Shown here in pieces: positions 8,850 to 17,426 of a DNA stretch of 64,000 nt. The notes beneath the pieces are model-generated. The model was not told the origin of the DNA, did not search any database, and saw only the letters and a program-made list of their open reading frames with translations. Location: NCBI RefSeq assembly GCF_017357225.1, contig NZ_CP071606.1, forward strand, positions 1 through 64,000, read 5' to 3'. Each line of letters starts with the position of its first letter. Positions within the stretch are counted from its first letter, which is position 1. The DNA is from Rhizobium binae. Its GTDB lineage: Bacteria; Pseudomonadota; Alphaproteobacteria; Rhizobiales; Rhizobiaceae. Both the position numbers and the translations under genes were made by a program.

Positions 8850-9442
8850 ATGCCACGCACTTTTGCCTATGTCCGCGTCTCCTCCACAGGACAGACCACC
8901 GAAAACCAGATTCAGGAAATTGAAGCCCCCGGCTTCCCTGTCGAGCCACGCCGGATCGTCACCGAGACCGTTTCCGGCAGCACCGCCATTGAGCAGCGCC
9001 GTGGCTTTTCCCGGCTCAAGGACAAACTGGAGTCAGGCGACATTCTAATCGTAACCAAGCTAGACCGCCTTGGCCGCGATGCGATCGACGTCAGCACCAC
9101 AGTCAGGCGGCTTACCGAAATGGGCATGAGGGTCTATTGCCTCGCGCTCGGCGGCGCCGATCTCACCATCTCGGCCGGCACGATGACAATGAACGTGCTC
9201 AACGCCGTCGCCCAGTTCGAGCGCGATTTGCTGATCGAGCGAACGCAATCAGGTCTCAAACGCGCCAAGTCGGAAGGAAAGACCCTCGGCCGCCCCTCGA
9301 CGCTCAGCGACAACAGAAGCAGAATGTGCGCGACGATCTCGCAACGGGGATGAGCATTTCAGCGATCGCCAGGAAATTCGTAACAAGCCGCCAGACCATC
9401 ATGCGGGTTCGCGACGAGAGTTCGCGATCCGGTCGACCTTAG
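8850..9442 (+). pseudogene. Frameshifted serine resolvase/invertase of the Tn3-like element
   Basis: Serine recombinases of the Pin/TnpR group cut DNA with an N-terminal serine. The ATG at 8850 starts MPRTFAYVRVSSTGQTTENQ, where S in YVRVSS is the catalytic serine. KLDRLGRDAIDV and the arginine-rich LIERTQSGLKRAKSEGKTLG region follow. The frame is lost by a one-base change near 9308-9315. The C-terminal helix-turn-helix (QKQNVRDDLATGMSISAIAR, then TSRQTIMRVRDES) continues in a second frame to a stop at 9442. In the uncorrected frame the protein ends at 9353 without its DNA-binding domain. It is divergent from tnpA, a usual arrangement in Tn3-family elements. Confidence 0.82.
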
Positions 9443-9776
9443 GGTTACGATTTTGAACTGTTCTTGTTGCGACTCCCTTTAGATAAGCTTGTAGACGGTG
9501 ACGTCATGACTGTCGGTCACTAGCTGCTACTTATTTATACTTGATTGCGCCAGATCAAAGCCAGGAACTAATATACGCGTTAGGGAAAGAGCGTGTGGCC
9601 AGTTTTTGGGGAACGGCATGCTCAAATCTCATGTGCATCAAACGATTGTGTCGGTGGACGGGCCAACTTTGCCCGCGAGGCCGGTATTCGCGCACGACAC
9701 TTGACCAGATTTTCAGGAGCGGACGACTGTCGCACGATAGTCGCGCCAGTCCCGGCTTGCATCAAGGGAGGACAAG
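9443..9776. other. Non-coding stretch between the transposon remnant and the sulfatase locus
   Basis: No convincing gene was found. The segment has locally lower GC content around 9450-9600, consistent with a junction between the transposon remnant and the next operon. A short inverted repeat (CGACT, ten-base loop, AGTCG) lies at 9724-9743. The last bases hold the ribosome site AAGGGAGG for the gene at 9777. Confidence 0.5.
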
Positions 9777-10436
9777 ATGGTTATCGGAGGTGTATCGGGA
9801 TTTGCGCTGGCGATTGCTGTCGCTGGGCTTCTCGGCGTGACAGGATCGGCCGTTGCCGAGAATGCAATTAAGGCACCCGCCCAAAAGTCGATCGGCACCG
9901 CCAAGCAGGAGATCGTTCCGTCCCTGATCGTGATGAATGCCGACGGCGCAAGCCTGAAGGGGACGACCCTAACGCTCAACGGCATTTCGCCCAACTCGAT
10001 CATGTTCGCCGATCGCCCGGTGCGCTCGGCCGGCCACGGATTGACCGCACATCTCTTGGAGGAGTGGGCACCGGGCGGCAGCTTTGAAAAGGACCCGCCG
10101 AACGCAACGGTTTCGGTCTTCGACAAGGAGGCGTCAACGGCTGAAGATGCGGTAGTCGTCCTCAAGGATCCGAAGCTTTCGGGCGATACGCTCACGTTCA
10201 CCGTCGACGTTCTGGAGAGCAATCTTGAGAAAGCCGATGGCCCGGCTTCCATCTTCATCGATATCATCGGGCTGCCGCGCACCCCCGCATCCTTCGCGGG
10301 TGCGGCCCGCCGCACCGCCTATCGCGGCGCCTGGTACGCGGGCGCGGCTGCGGGTGCCGCTTACGGGGCTGCCCCATACTACCGCCCACCATACCCGCCG
10401 GCCTGCGGCTACTATCCCTATCCACCCTGCTACTAG
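9777..10436 (+). CDS. Secreted protein of unknown function, tyrosine/proline-rich tail
   Basis: I do not recognise a named family. The 219-aa product has a signal peptide (hydrophobic about residues 5-24, cleavage after VAEN-like residues near 27). A globular part of about 120 residues (SLIVMNADGASLKGTTLTLN, FADRPVRSAGHGLTAHLLEE) follows. The tail is rich in Ala/Gly/Tyr/Pro and contains AGAARRTAYRG and repeated PPY-like triplets, ending in a Cys-Tyr. A strong ribosome site (AAGGGAGG) precedes the ATG. It is the first gene of the sulfatase locus, 48 bases before the first arylsulfatase, so a shared envelope role is likely. A related ARRT motif ends the small protein at 14542. Confidence 0.85.
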   Translation: MVIGGVSGFALAIAVAGLLGVTGSAVAENAIKAPAQKSIGTAKQEIVPSLIVMNADGASLKGTTLTLNGISPNSIMFADRPVRSAGHGLTAHLLEEWAPGGSFEKDPPNATVSVFDKEASTAEDAVVVLKDPKLSGDTLTFTVDVLESNLEKADGPASIFIDIIGLPRTPASFAGAARRTAYRGAWYAGAAAGAAYGAAPYYRPPYPPACGYYPYPPCY

Positions 10437-10483
10437 CGTAGAGCGGCTGACTTCGCGCCTTTTGCATCACACGGGAGGGTAAA

Positions 10484-12937
10484 ATGGACCTGTGTAGAAC
10501 TACTCGGAAAGTGACCCTGTGGAGCACTGCCTTTGTCGCGACGCTCCTGTCCTGCGTGCTGCCGGCCCCGGCGCTAGAGGTCACGGACACGCCCGGCTCT
10601 CCAGACGCTACGACGACGATCGACGGCAAGCAATTGCCAGCGCCCGATCCTGCGTTCGGCGGGGTGATCAAGGACAAGGCTTCGGAATCGACGCCCTGGT
10701 GGGCGCCGCGCGTCGTGCCCCCAAAGGGCGCCCCCAACGTTCTGTTGATTATGACGGATGACCAAGGTTTCGGCGCGCCGAGTACCTTTGGCGGTGTCAT
10801 ACCCACTCCTTCCATGGATCGAATCGCGAACAGCGGGCTGCGCTACACGAACTTCCATTCCACCGCATTATGCTCACCCACGCGCGCAGCGCTCATCACC
10901 GGACGTAACCATCACTCGGTCGGCTACGGGGTCGTCGGCGAAATAGCGACGGGGTATCCGGGCTACGATTCGATCATTCCCATCGAAAAGAGCACGATCG
11001 GCACGATCCTCAAGGAAAACGGCTATGCCACCTCGTGGTTCGGCAAGGACCACAACACTCCGTCCTATCAGTCGAGCCAGGCGGGACCGTTCAACCAGTG
11101 GCCGAACGGCATGGGCTTCGATTACTTCTACGGCTTCGTCGGCGGCGATGCCAGCCAGTGGCAGCCGAACCTGTTCCGCAACACCACGGCCATCTATCCC
11201 TTCGAGGGCAATCCCGGCTGGAACATGGAGACGGCTATGGCCGATGAAGCCATCGGCTACATCAAACAGCTCAAGGAGATCGCCCCCGGAAAGCCCTGGC
11301 TCGTCTATTATGTGCCCGGCGCCACCCATGCGCCCCATCACCCGACCCCGGACTGGATCAAGAAGATCAGCGACATGCACCTCTTCGACGACGGCTGGAA
11401 CAAGATGCGGGAGACGATCTTCGCCAACCAGAAGCGGCTGGGCATCATGCCGCAGGACGCCAAGCTGACGCCCTGGCCGGACGGCCTGCCGCAATGGGAT
11501 TCGCTGAGCTTCGAGGAGAAGAAGCTCTTCATCAAACAGGCGGACATTTATGGCGCCTATCTTGCCTATGCCGACAACGAGATCGGCCGCATCATTCAGG
11601 CGGTCGACGACCTCGGCGAACTCGACAACACCCTGATCATCTACATCGGCGGCGACAACGGGGCGAGCGCCGAAGGCATGCTCAACGGCACGCCGAACGA
11701 GTTCACGACCTTCAATGGCATCCCGGTGCCGGTCAAGGACCAGTTTCTCTGGTATCCCTTCTGGGGATCGGAACGGACCTTCCCACACTACGCGGCCGGC
11801 TGGGCCTGGGCGATGGATACGCCGTTCAAATGGGTCAAGCAGGTGCCCTCGCATTTCGGCGGTACCGCGCAGGGCATGGTCATGGCGTGGCCCGGCCACA
11901 TCACGGATCATGGCGGCGTCCGCGGCCAGTTCCACCACGTCATCGACATCGTGCCGACCATCCTCGAAGCGGCCGGCATTCCGGCGCCTGATATGATCAA
12001 CGGCATCAAGCAGGCCCCGATCGAGGGCGTCAGCATGGTCTACACCTGGGACAAGGCCAGCGCGAACGCGCCCACCCGTCACGACACGCAATATTTCGAG
12101 ATGCTCGGCAACCGCGCCGTCTATCACGACGGCTGGGTGGCGGCGACGACGCCGGCGACGCTGCCATGGGAGCTCAGCACCAAGACGCCTCCGGATGTCA
12201 TCACCGGCTACAACTGGGAACTCTACAACGTCAGTGACGATCCCACCCAGTTCAATGATCTGGCCGCAAAGATGCCGGACAAGCTCAAGGACATGCAGGA
12301 CCTCTTCTATGCGGAAGCGAAGAAGTACAACGTGCTGCCGCTCGACAACTCGACGCTTACCCGCTGGAACACCCCGCGCCCAAACCTGACGGGCGGGCGG
12401 ACCGAGTTCGCCTATTCTGGGGAGTTGAGCGGGGTGCCGGCCAGCGCCGCCCCTGATATCCTGAACAAGTCCTATACCATCACCGCCGAGGTCGACATCC
12501 CCGAGGGCGGCGCAGAAGGCATGATCGTCACCGAGGGCGGGCGCTTCGGCGGCTACGGCCTGTTCCTGAGCAAAGGTGATTTTGGCGTCGGACGCGGCAA
12601 GGTGGTGTACCTCTACAACTTTCTCGACCTCAAGCGCACGATGTGGGAAGGGCCCGAACTCGAAGCGGGCAAGCATACGATCGTCTTCGACTACCAGACG
12701 GACAGCACCAAACTGGGTACGGGTGGTAAGGGCGTCCTCTCCGTCGATGGAAAGGAAGTGGCCACGAACACCCTGGAGCACGGCATTCCGGTGACCTTCC
12801 CCGAGGACGAAACCTTCGATGTCGGCCAGGACACGCGCACAGGCGTGGCGCTGCTCGAATACCGCTACGACACGCCATTCAAGTTCACCGGCAAGATCGA
12901 CAGGCTGACCTTCAAGTTGGAGCCCGCGCAACAGTGA
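10484..12937 (+). CDS. Periplasmic arylsulfatase (type I, formylglycine-dependent)
   Basis: Type I sulfatases hydrolyse sulfate esters using a formylglycine made from Cys in the motif C-x-P-x-R. Here CSPTRAALITGR places that Cys at residue 130. The metal-binding start is NVLLIMTDDQGFG (about residues 85-97), and IYIGGDNGASAEG (about 387-400) is the second metal site. The 817-aa protein has an N-terminal signal peptide and, after the catalytic part, a C-terminal beta-rich domain (YTITAEVDIPEGGAEGMIVT onward) like a lectin/laminin-G fold. The maturase (FGE or anSME) is not in this window. It is closely similar to the gene at 14915, suggesting duplication. The substrate cannot be named from sequence. 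Confidence 0.93.
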   Translation: MDLCRTTRKVTLWSTAFVATLLSCVLPAPALEVTDTPGSPDATTTIDGKQLPAPDPAFGGVIKDKASESTPWWAPRVVPPKGAPNVLLIMTDDQGFGAPSTFGGVIPTPSMDRIANSGLRYTNFHSTALCSPTRAALITGRNHHSVGYGVVGEIATGYPGYDSIIPIEKSTIGTILKENGYATSWFGKDHNTPSYQSSQAGPFNQWPNGMGFDYFYGFVGGDASQWQPNLFRNTTAIYPFEGNPGWNMETAMADEAIGYIKQLKEIAPGKPWLVYYVPGATHAPHHPTPDWIKKISDMHLFDDGWNKMRETIFANQKRLGIMPQDAKLTPWPDGLPQWDSLSFEEKKLFIKQADIYGAYLAYADNEIGRIIQAVDDLGELDNTLIIYIGGDNGASAEGMLNGTPNEFTTFNGIPVPVKDQFLWYPFWGSERTFPHYAAGWAWAMDTPFKWVKQVPSHFGGTAQGMVMAWPGHITDHGGVRGQFHHVIDIVPTILEAAGIPAPDMINGIKQAPIEGVSMVYTWDKASANAPTRHDTQYFEMLGNRAVYHDGWVAATTPATLPWELSTKTPPDVITGYNWELYNVSDDPTQFNDLAAKMPDKLKDMQDLFYAEAKKYNVLPLDNSTLTRWNTPRPNLTGGRTEFAYSGELSGVPASAAPDILNKSYTITAEVDIPEGGAEGMIVTEGGRFGGYGLFLSKGDFGVGRGKVVYLYNFLDLKRTMWEGPELEAGKHTIVFDYQTDSTKLGTGGKGVLSVDGKEVATNTLEHGIPVTFPEDETFDVGQDTRTGVALLEYRYDTPFKFTGKIDRLTFKLEPAQQ

Positions 12938-12958
12938 GAGCATTTTCGGGAGGCAGAG

Positions 12959-13084
12959 ATGGACAGCCACAATCTTGCATCGACGCCACTATTGCGCCGG
13001 CGCGATACGGATTTTGCGACACTGGCGGCGGGAATAGCCGCGATGCTGGGGCTGCGGCCGAAACTCTGCCTGATACACACCTGA
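12959..13084 (+). CDS. Small hypothetical ORF between sulfatase and membrane gene
   Basis: A 41-codon frame (MDSHNLASTPLLRRRDTDFA, ending LCLIHT) begins six bases after a strong ribosome site (CGGGAGGCAGAG). It fits neatly in the gap between the arylsulfatase and the membrane protein. No family is recognised and it has no clear signal or membrane segment. The support is only the ribosome site, the position and the frame; it could be a translated leader or noise. Confidence 0.35.
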   Translation: MDSHNLASTPLLRRRDTDFATLAAGIAAMLGLRPKLCLIHT

Positions 13085-13107
13085 ACCACGTTGTTGCGAG
13101 GAGGCCC

Positions 13108-13530
13108 ATGATGCTGCGCTTGCTGCTCCGTGTCACCGCAGTCGCTGAGGGCGCGACAGGACTGGCATTCCTGCTCGTGCCGAATTTCCCAGTGCTGATC
13201 CTCCTGGGGCGACCGCTCGATAGCGCGCTTCCGGAATTGATCGGGCGTGTCGCGGGCGCAGCGCTGATCGCCTTGGGCGTGGCATGCTGGCAAGCGAGTG
13301 AGGACGAAGAGAGCCGCGCCGCGGCGGGCCTCGTCCTGTCGCTGTTGATCTACGATGTCATCGCGGCGGCGCTGCTGGCCTATGCCTATTTCGGGCTTGC
13401 CCTGTCTGGCGTCGGGCTTTGGGTGGCGCTTGTCGGCCACGTCGTGCTGACGCTCTGGTGCGTTGCAGGGCTTCGCAAACAGCGTTTCGCTGCGAAGGGG
13501 ACGGCAGGAGACCACGACCATGGCGGGTGA
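13108..13530 (+). CDS. Small four-helix membrane protein
   Basis: The 140-aa product begins MMLRLLLRVTAVAEGATGLA and has four hydrophobic segments (about residues 5-30, 40-60, 75-98 and 105-125) typical of small DoxX-like or DUF-type inner-membrane proteins. I chose the ATG at 13108, directly after GCGAGGAGG, over the much longer upstream frame from 12934, whose sequence looks non-coding. The next ATG (13111) is equally possible and has better spacing. It sits inside the sulfatase operon. The function is unknown. Confidence 0.75.
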   Translation: MMLRLLLRVTAVAEGATGLAFLLVPNFPVLILLGRPLDSALPELIGRVAGAALIALGVACWQASEDEESRAAAGLVLSLLIYDVIAAALLAYAYFGLALSGVGLWVALVGHVVLTLWCVAGLRKQRFAAKGTAGDHDHGG

Positions 13531-13706
13531 CCTAACGAGCGCCGCGATGTCGGCGGGGCGATCGCAGCCGGCCACGCCGAAGTAGGCCGACAAAGCCGAG
13601 TTCGAAGCCGCAGTGAAGGCCGCAGGCGACAACTCAAGACAAGCATCTGATTTCTATTGGGCCAGCACAATAGGCTCAGGCGAAACGCAACAAGGGGAGA
13701 ACGAAA

Positions 13707-14489
13707 ATGATACTTCCGGTTAGACTGACTTTCTGCTGCGCCGCTTTCGCGGCATCGTTGGCGGTCGCCGCTACGACGACCACTCCCGCCCGCGCTGAAG
13801 GCGACGACGCGGAGAAGATCCTGAAAGCGATGTCGGATTATCTGGCGGCGCAGAAGAACCTTTCGGTTGCCTTCGATTCATCGATCGAGGTGGTTACGCC
13901 GCAAATGGAGAAAATCCAGTTCGACAATTCGGGCAGCCTGCACCTGGTTCGTCCAGACAAGATCCACGCGACCCGCACCGGCGGCTATTCCGACGTCGAG
14001 ATGGTCTTCGACGGCAAGACATTCACCGTGTTCGGCAAAAACATTGACGGCTATATCAAGCTGCCCGCGGCCGGCACCGTCGACCAGCTCATCGACATGC
14101 TGCGGGATCGCGGCCGCGCTTTGCCCGGCGCAGATCTGCTCCTCTCCGATGTCTACAGCACACTGTCGAAAGAGATCATCGACGCCAAGCATATCGGCGA
14201 GGGCGTCGTCGGTGGCATCGAATGCGAACACCTTGCCTTCCGCCAGCAGGACACGGACTGGCAGCTTTGGGTTCGCGCCGGCTCCGATCCAATCCCCTGC
14301 AAGATGGTCGTGACCAGCAAAGCGGTCGGACAAGCTCCCCAATACACGCTCACCATCCGCGACTGGAAGACCGACGTGCCGGTCGACGATGCCGCGTTCA
14401 CCTTCAAGCCGCCCGCAGGGGCAAAGGAGGTCTCGGCGGACATGTTCGCCGAGATGGACGAACTCCCGCCAAGTGGGCCGGCGAAGTGA
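13707..14489 (+). CDS. Periplasmic DUF2092 protein
   Basis: Predicted periplasmic protein of the DUF2092 family, which has a fold related to lipoprotein carriers such as LolA. The 260-aa product has a signal peptide ending around ATTTTPARAEG (about residue 31). The family pattern follows: KILKAMSDYLAAQKNLSVAF, then LVRPDKIHATRTGGYSDVEM, FDGKTFTVFGKN and EGVVGGIECEHLAFRQQDTD, ending with AAFTFKPPAGAKEV. A good ribosome site (AAGGGGAGAAC) precedes the ATG. Family members often occur beside arylsulfatase genes of this type, as here. The role is unknown; binding of a lipid or hydrophobic substrate is an inference from the fold. Confidence 0.85.
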   Translation: MILPVRLTFCCAAFAASLAVAATTTTPARAEGDDAEKILKAMSDYLAAQKNLSVAFDSSIEVVTPQMEKIQFDNSGSLHLVRPDKIHATRTGGYSDVEMVFDGKTFTVFGKNIDGYIKLPAAGTVDQLIDMLRDRGRALPGADLLLSDVYSTLSKEIIDAKHIGEGVVGGIECEHLAFRQQDTDWQLWVRAGSDPIPCKMVVTSKAVGQAPQYTLTIRDWKTDVPVDDAAFTFKPPAGAKEVSADMFAEMDELPPSGPAK

Positions 14490-14541
14490 AGGTCGGCCTG
14501 AACGCAACCGCGTACCAACATAGATCAGCAAGGATTGTATC

Positions 14542-14760
14542 ATGACCAGATTAGTCCGAGCCTTCGTGCTCACAGCCGCAGCACTCGCCGCCGGCTTTTC
14601 CGGCCTCCTATGGAACGAAGAACTGGTCGTCCGTGGCAGGCGCGCGAGCTTCGTGACTGAAGCGCAGGCCATCATCGGCAGGCCTCTCACGCCAGTCAGC
14701 TACGCCGGCGTCGCCCGTCGCACGGTGCGCCGCTGCGCGGCGGGCGTCTACTACTGCTGA
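14542..14760 (+). CDS. Small secreted cysteine-containing protein
   Basis: A 72-aa protein with a signal peptide or membrane anchor (hydrophobic about residues 5-25) and a C-terminal PVSYAGVARRTVRRCAAGVY-type tail ending in Cys. The AGVARRT motif recalls AGAARRT in the secreted protein at 9777. Tails of this kind are seen in small secreted proteins of rhizobia and bradyrhizobia. It lies between the DUF2092 gene and the second arylsulfatase on the same strand. The function is unknown. Confidence 0.7.
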   Translation: MTRLVRAFVLTAAALAAGFSGLLWNEELVVRGRRASFVTEAQAIIGRPLTPVSYAGVARRTVRRCAAGVYYC

Positions 14761-14914
14761 ATTCAGTCGTCGGAACCCGCCTGGCGGCGCTCGCAGGTGC
14801 CGTCATCTCCTAGAGGGACCTCATTGCCGAGGAGCGAATGGAGCATAAGGAACCTCGATATGAGCCCGCCCAAGGGCCGCAACTCCACCGGCAAAAGCCG
14901 TCACGAAGGGAGGA

Positions 14915-17344
14915 ATGAACATGCCTGGAATTGTTCTCAAAGTGACCGTTCGCATCGTCGCATTGGTTGCGGCGCTGCTGTCCAGCGCGGTATTGGCTTC
15001 TGCACAACAGGTCACCGGCACGCCCGGCTCGCCGAGTGCCACGACAACGGTCGACGGGCGGTATCTGCCCAATCCGCCAGCGTCGTTCGGCGGCGAAATC
15101 GGATTGAGCTCAAAGGATTCGAAGCCCTATTGGCAGCCGAACATCGTGCCGCCCAAGGGTGCTCCGAACATTCTCCTCATCATGACCGACGATGCCGGAT
15201 ATGGCGTGTCCAGCACCTTCGGCGGTGTGATTCCGACGCCAACGCTCGACCAGGTGGCGGCCGACGGCCTGCGCTACACGCAGTTCCATTCCACCGCCCT
15301 CTGTTCCCCGACCCGCGCTGCGTTGATCACCGGCCGCAACCACCATTCGGTGGGCGCCGGTGTAGTGCTCGAACAGGCCACTGGCTACCCCGGCTATGAT
15401 GGCGTCATAGGGGTCGACAACGGCACGATTGGCGAAATTCTGAGGCAGAACGGCTATGCCACCTCCTGGTTCGGAAAGAACCATAACACGCCGAGCTATC
15501 AGTACAGCGATGCCGGTCCGTTCGATCAGTGGCCTATCGGCATGGGCTTTGAATATTTCTACGGGTTCATGGGTGGCGAAGCGGACCAGCATCGTCCGTT
15601 CCTGTTCCGCAATACCAACCAGATCGCTCCGTGGGAGCAGAATCCCGACTTCAATCTGATCACCGGCATGGCGGACGATGCCGTTGACCACCTGAAGAAA
15701 CTCAACGCTCAGGCGCCGGAGAAACCATTCTTTGTCTACTATGTGCCAGGCGCCTCGCACGCGCCTCATCAACCAACGCAGGAATGGGTGGACAAGATCC
15801 ACGCCATGCACCTGTTCGACGGCGGATGGAACAAGTTGCGGGAGACCATTTTCGCCAACCAGCAGCGGCTTGGAGTTGTCCCAAAGGACACCCAACTTAC
15901 GCCTTGGCCGCAAGATTTGCTGAAGAACTGGGATCAACTGACGGCGGATGAACAGAAACTCTTTATCCGGCAGGCTGAGGTGTTCGCCGCCTACGTGGCC
16001 TATACCGATCATGAGATCGGCCGCGTGATCCAGGCGGTCAAGGACATGGGCAAGCTCGACAACACGCTTATCATCTATATCGAAGGTGACAACGGTACGA
16101 GTTCCGAGGGCACGCCCAACGGCACCCCATTCGATTTGGCCGCCCTCCAAGGCATTCCAATCCCGGTCGCCGATCAGATGAAGTTCTACGACGCCTGGGG
16201 CACGGCGGCCACCCAGCCGCACATGGCGGTGGGCTGGGCCTGGGCCTTTGATACGCCGTTCAAATGGGTGAAGCAGGTGGCCTCGCACTTCGGCGGCACG
16301 CGGCAGGGCATGGCGATTTCATGGCCAGGCCACATTGCAGACCTCGGCGGCATCCGCCCGCAGTTTCATCACATGATCGATATCGTGCCGACGATCCTCG
16401 AGGTGACAGGAATCCCTGCACCGCAGATGCTGAATGGCGTTGCACAGAAGCCCATCGAGGGGATCAGCATGGCCTATACCTTCGACAAAGCAAATGCAAA
16501 CGCACCGTCGAAACGCGATACGCAATATTTCGAGATATTCGGCAATCGCGCCATCTATCATGATGGCTGGCTGGCGGCGACGACTCCGCCGGAAGGCCCA
16601 TGGTTCATGGGTACCAAGGCGATGCCCGATGTACTGAGTTACAAGTGGGAACTCTATAACATCGCCAAGGACTACTCCGAGAACAACGATCTGGCGGGGC
16701 AGATGCCCGACAAGCTCAAGGAGATGCAGGAACGGTTCCTGATCCAGGCGGAGAAGTACGGCGTCCTGCCGCTGGATAACAGCGTTCTTCCGCGCGTACT
16801 GTCGCCGAAACCGAGCTATGTGGCGGGCCGGGACTTCTTCGTCTACTCGGCCGAGTTGTCCGGTATTGCTTCAAGCAATGCGCCCAACATTCTGGCGCGA
16901 GACTTCACGATTACAGCCGACGTCGAGGTGCCCGCCGATGGCAGCGGGATGATCGTGACCAATGGAGGGAAGTTCGGCGGCTTTGGGTTTTATCTCGTCA
17001 GCGGCAAGCCGATTTTCACCTACAACCTGCTGAGCCTGGCCAAATTCCGTTGGGAAGGTGCCACGGCACTCGCAGCGGGAAAACATACCATTGCTTTTGA
17101 CTTCAAGTATGATGGCCCTGGCATTGGGAAAGGCGGGACCGGCACTCTGACGGTCGATGGCCAGCAGGTTGCCACCCAGCAGATTCCGCACACCATTCCG
17201 GCCATCATGAGCTTAGACGAGACGTTTGACCTCGGCGTGGACACGCGCACGGGCGTGAACGACAGCGACTACCAGGTGCCGTTCAAGTTCAACGGCACGC
17301 TTGAGAAAGTCTCGGTCAAACTCGGACCGTCGCAGATGCAGTAA
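14915..17344 (+). CDS. Second periplasmic arylsulfatase (paralogue)
   Basis: Type I sulfatase of 809 aa, closely related along its full length to the gene at 10484. The signal peptide (hydrophobic about residues 7-30) is followed by TGTPGSPSATTTVDG, matching the first enzyme. NILLIMTDDAGYG forms the first metal site and CSPTRAALITGRNHHSVG the formylglycine motif, with Cys again at residue 130. IYIEGDNGTSSEG replaces GGDNGASAEG near residue 390. The C-terminal beta domain (DFTITADVEVPADGSGMIVT onward) is also conserved. Gene duplication with divergence probably gave two related substrate ranges. The start ATG follows GAAGGGAGGAATGAAC. No maturase gene is nearby. Confidence 0.93.
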   Translation: MNMPGIVLKVTVRIVALVAALLSSAVLASAQQVTGTPGSPSATTTVDGRYLPNPPASFGGEIGLSSKDSKPYWQPNIVPPKGAPNILLIMTDDAGYGVSSTFGGVIPTPTLDQVAADGLRYTQFHSTALCSPTRAALITGRNHHSVGAGVVLEQATGYPGYDGVIGVDNGTIGEILRQNGYATSWFGKNHNTPSYQYSDAGPFDQWPIGMGFEYFYGFMGGEADQHRPFLFRNTNQIAPWEQNPDFNLITGMADDAVDHLKKLNAQAPEKPFFVYYVPGASHAPHQPTQEWVDKIHAMHLFDGGWNKLRETIFANQQRLGVVPKDTQLTPWPQDLLKNWDQLTADEQKLFIRQAEVFAAYVAYTDHEIGRVIQAVKDMGKLDNTLIIYIEGDNGTSSEGTPNGTPFDLAALQGIPIPVADQMKFYDAWGTAATQPHMAVGWAWAFDTPFKWVKQVASHFGGTRQGMAISWPGHIADLGGIRPQFHHMIDIVPTILEVTGIPAPQMLNGVAQKPIEGISMAYTFDKANANAPSKRDTQYFEIFGNRAIYHDGWLAATTPPEGPWFMGTKAMPDVLSYKWELYNIAKDYSENNDLAGQMPDKLKEMQERFLIQAEKYGVLPLDNSVLPRVLSPKPSYVAGRDFFVYSAELSGIASSNAPNILARDFTITADVEVPADGSGMIVTNGGKFGGFGFYLVSGKPIFTYNLLSLAKFRWEGATALAAGKHTIAFDFKYDGPGIGKGGTGTLTVDGQQVATQQIPHTIPAIMSLDETFDLGVDTRTGVNDSDYQVPFKFNGTLEKVSVKLGPSQMQ

Positions 17345-17426
17345 CGCCTAAGCTGAGGCTGCTTTCCCAGGAAGCAGCCTCTCTGTCGGAGAGATCTGAT
17401 CCGAAGTTGCCTCAGGAAAAATATCG

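Noticed and set aside
9724..9743. Short inverted repeat CGACT/AGTCG before the sulfatase locus
   Set aside because: A five-base stem with a ten-base loop is expected by chance.
10874..12970. 698-aa open frame on the minus strand across the first arylsulfatase
   Set aside because: It is the antisense of a clear arylsulfatase. Long antisense frames are expected in this high-GC DNA, the protein resembles no family, and it lacks a ribosome site.
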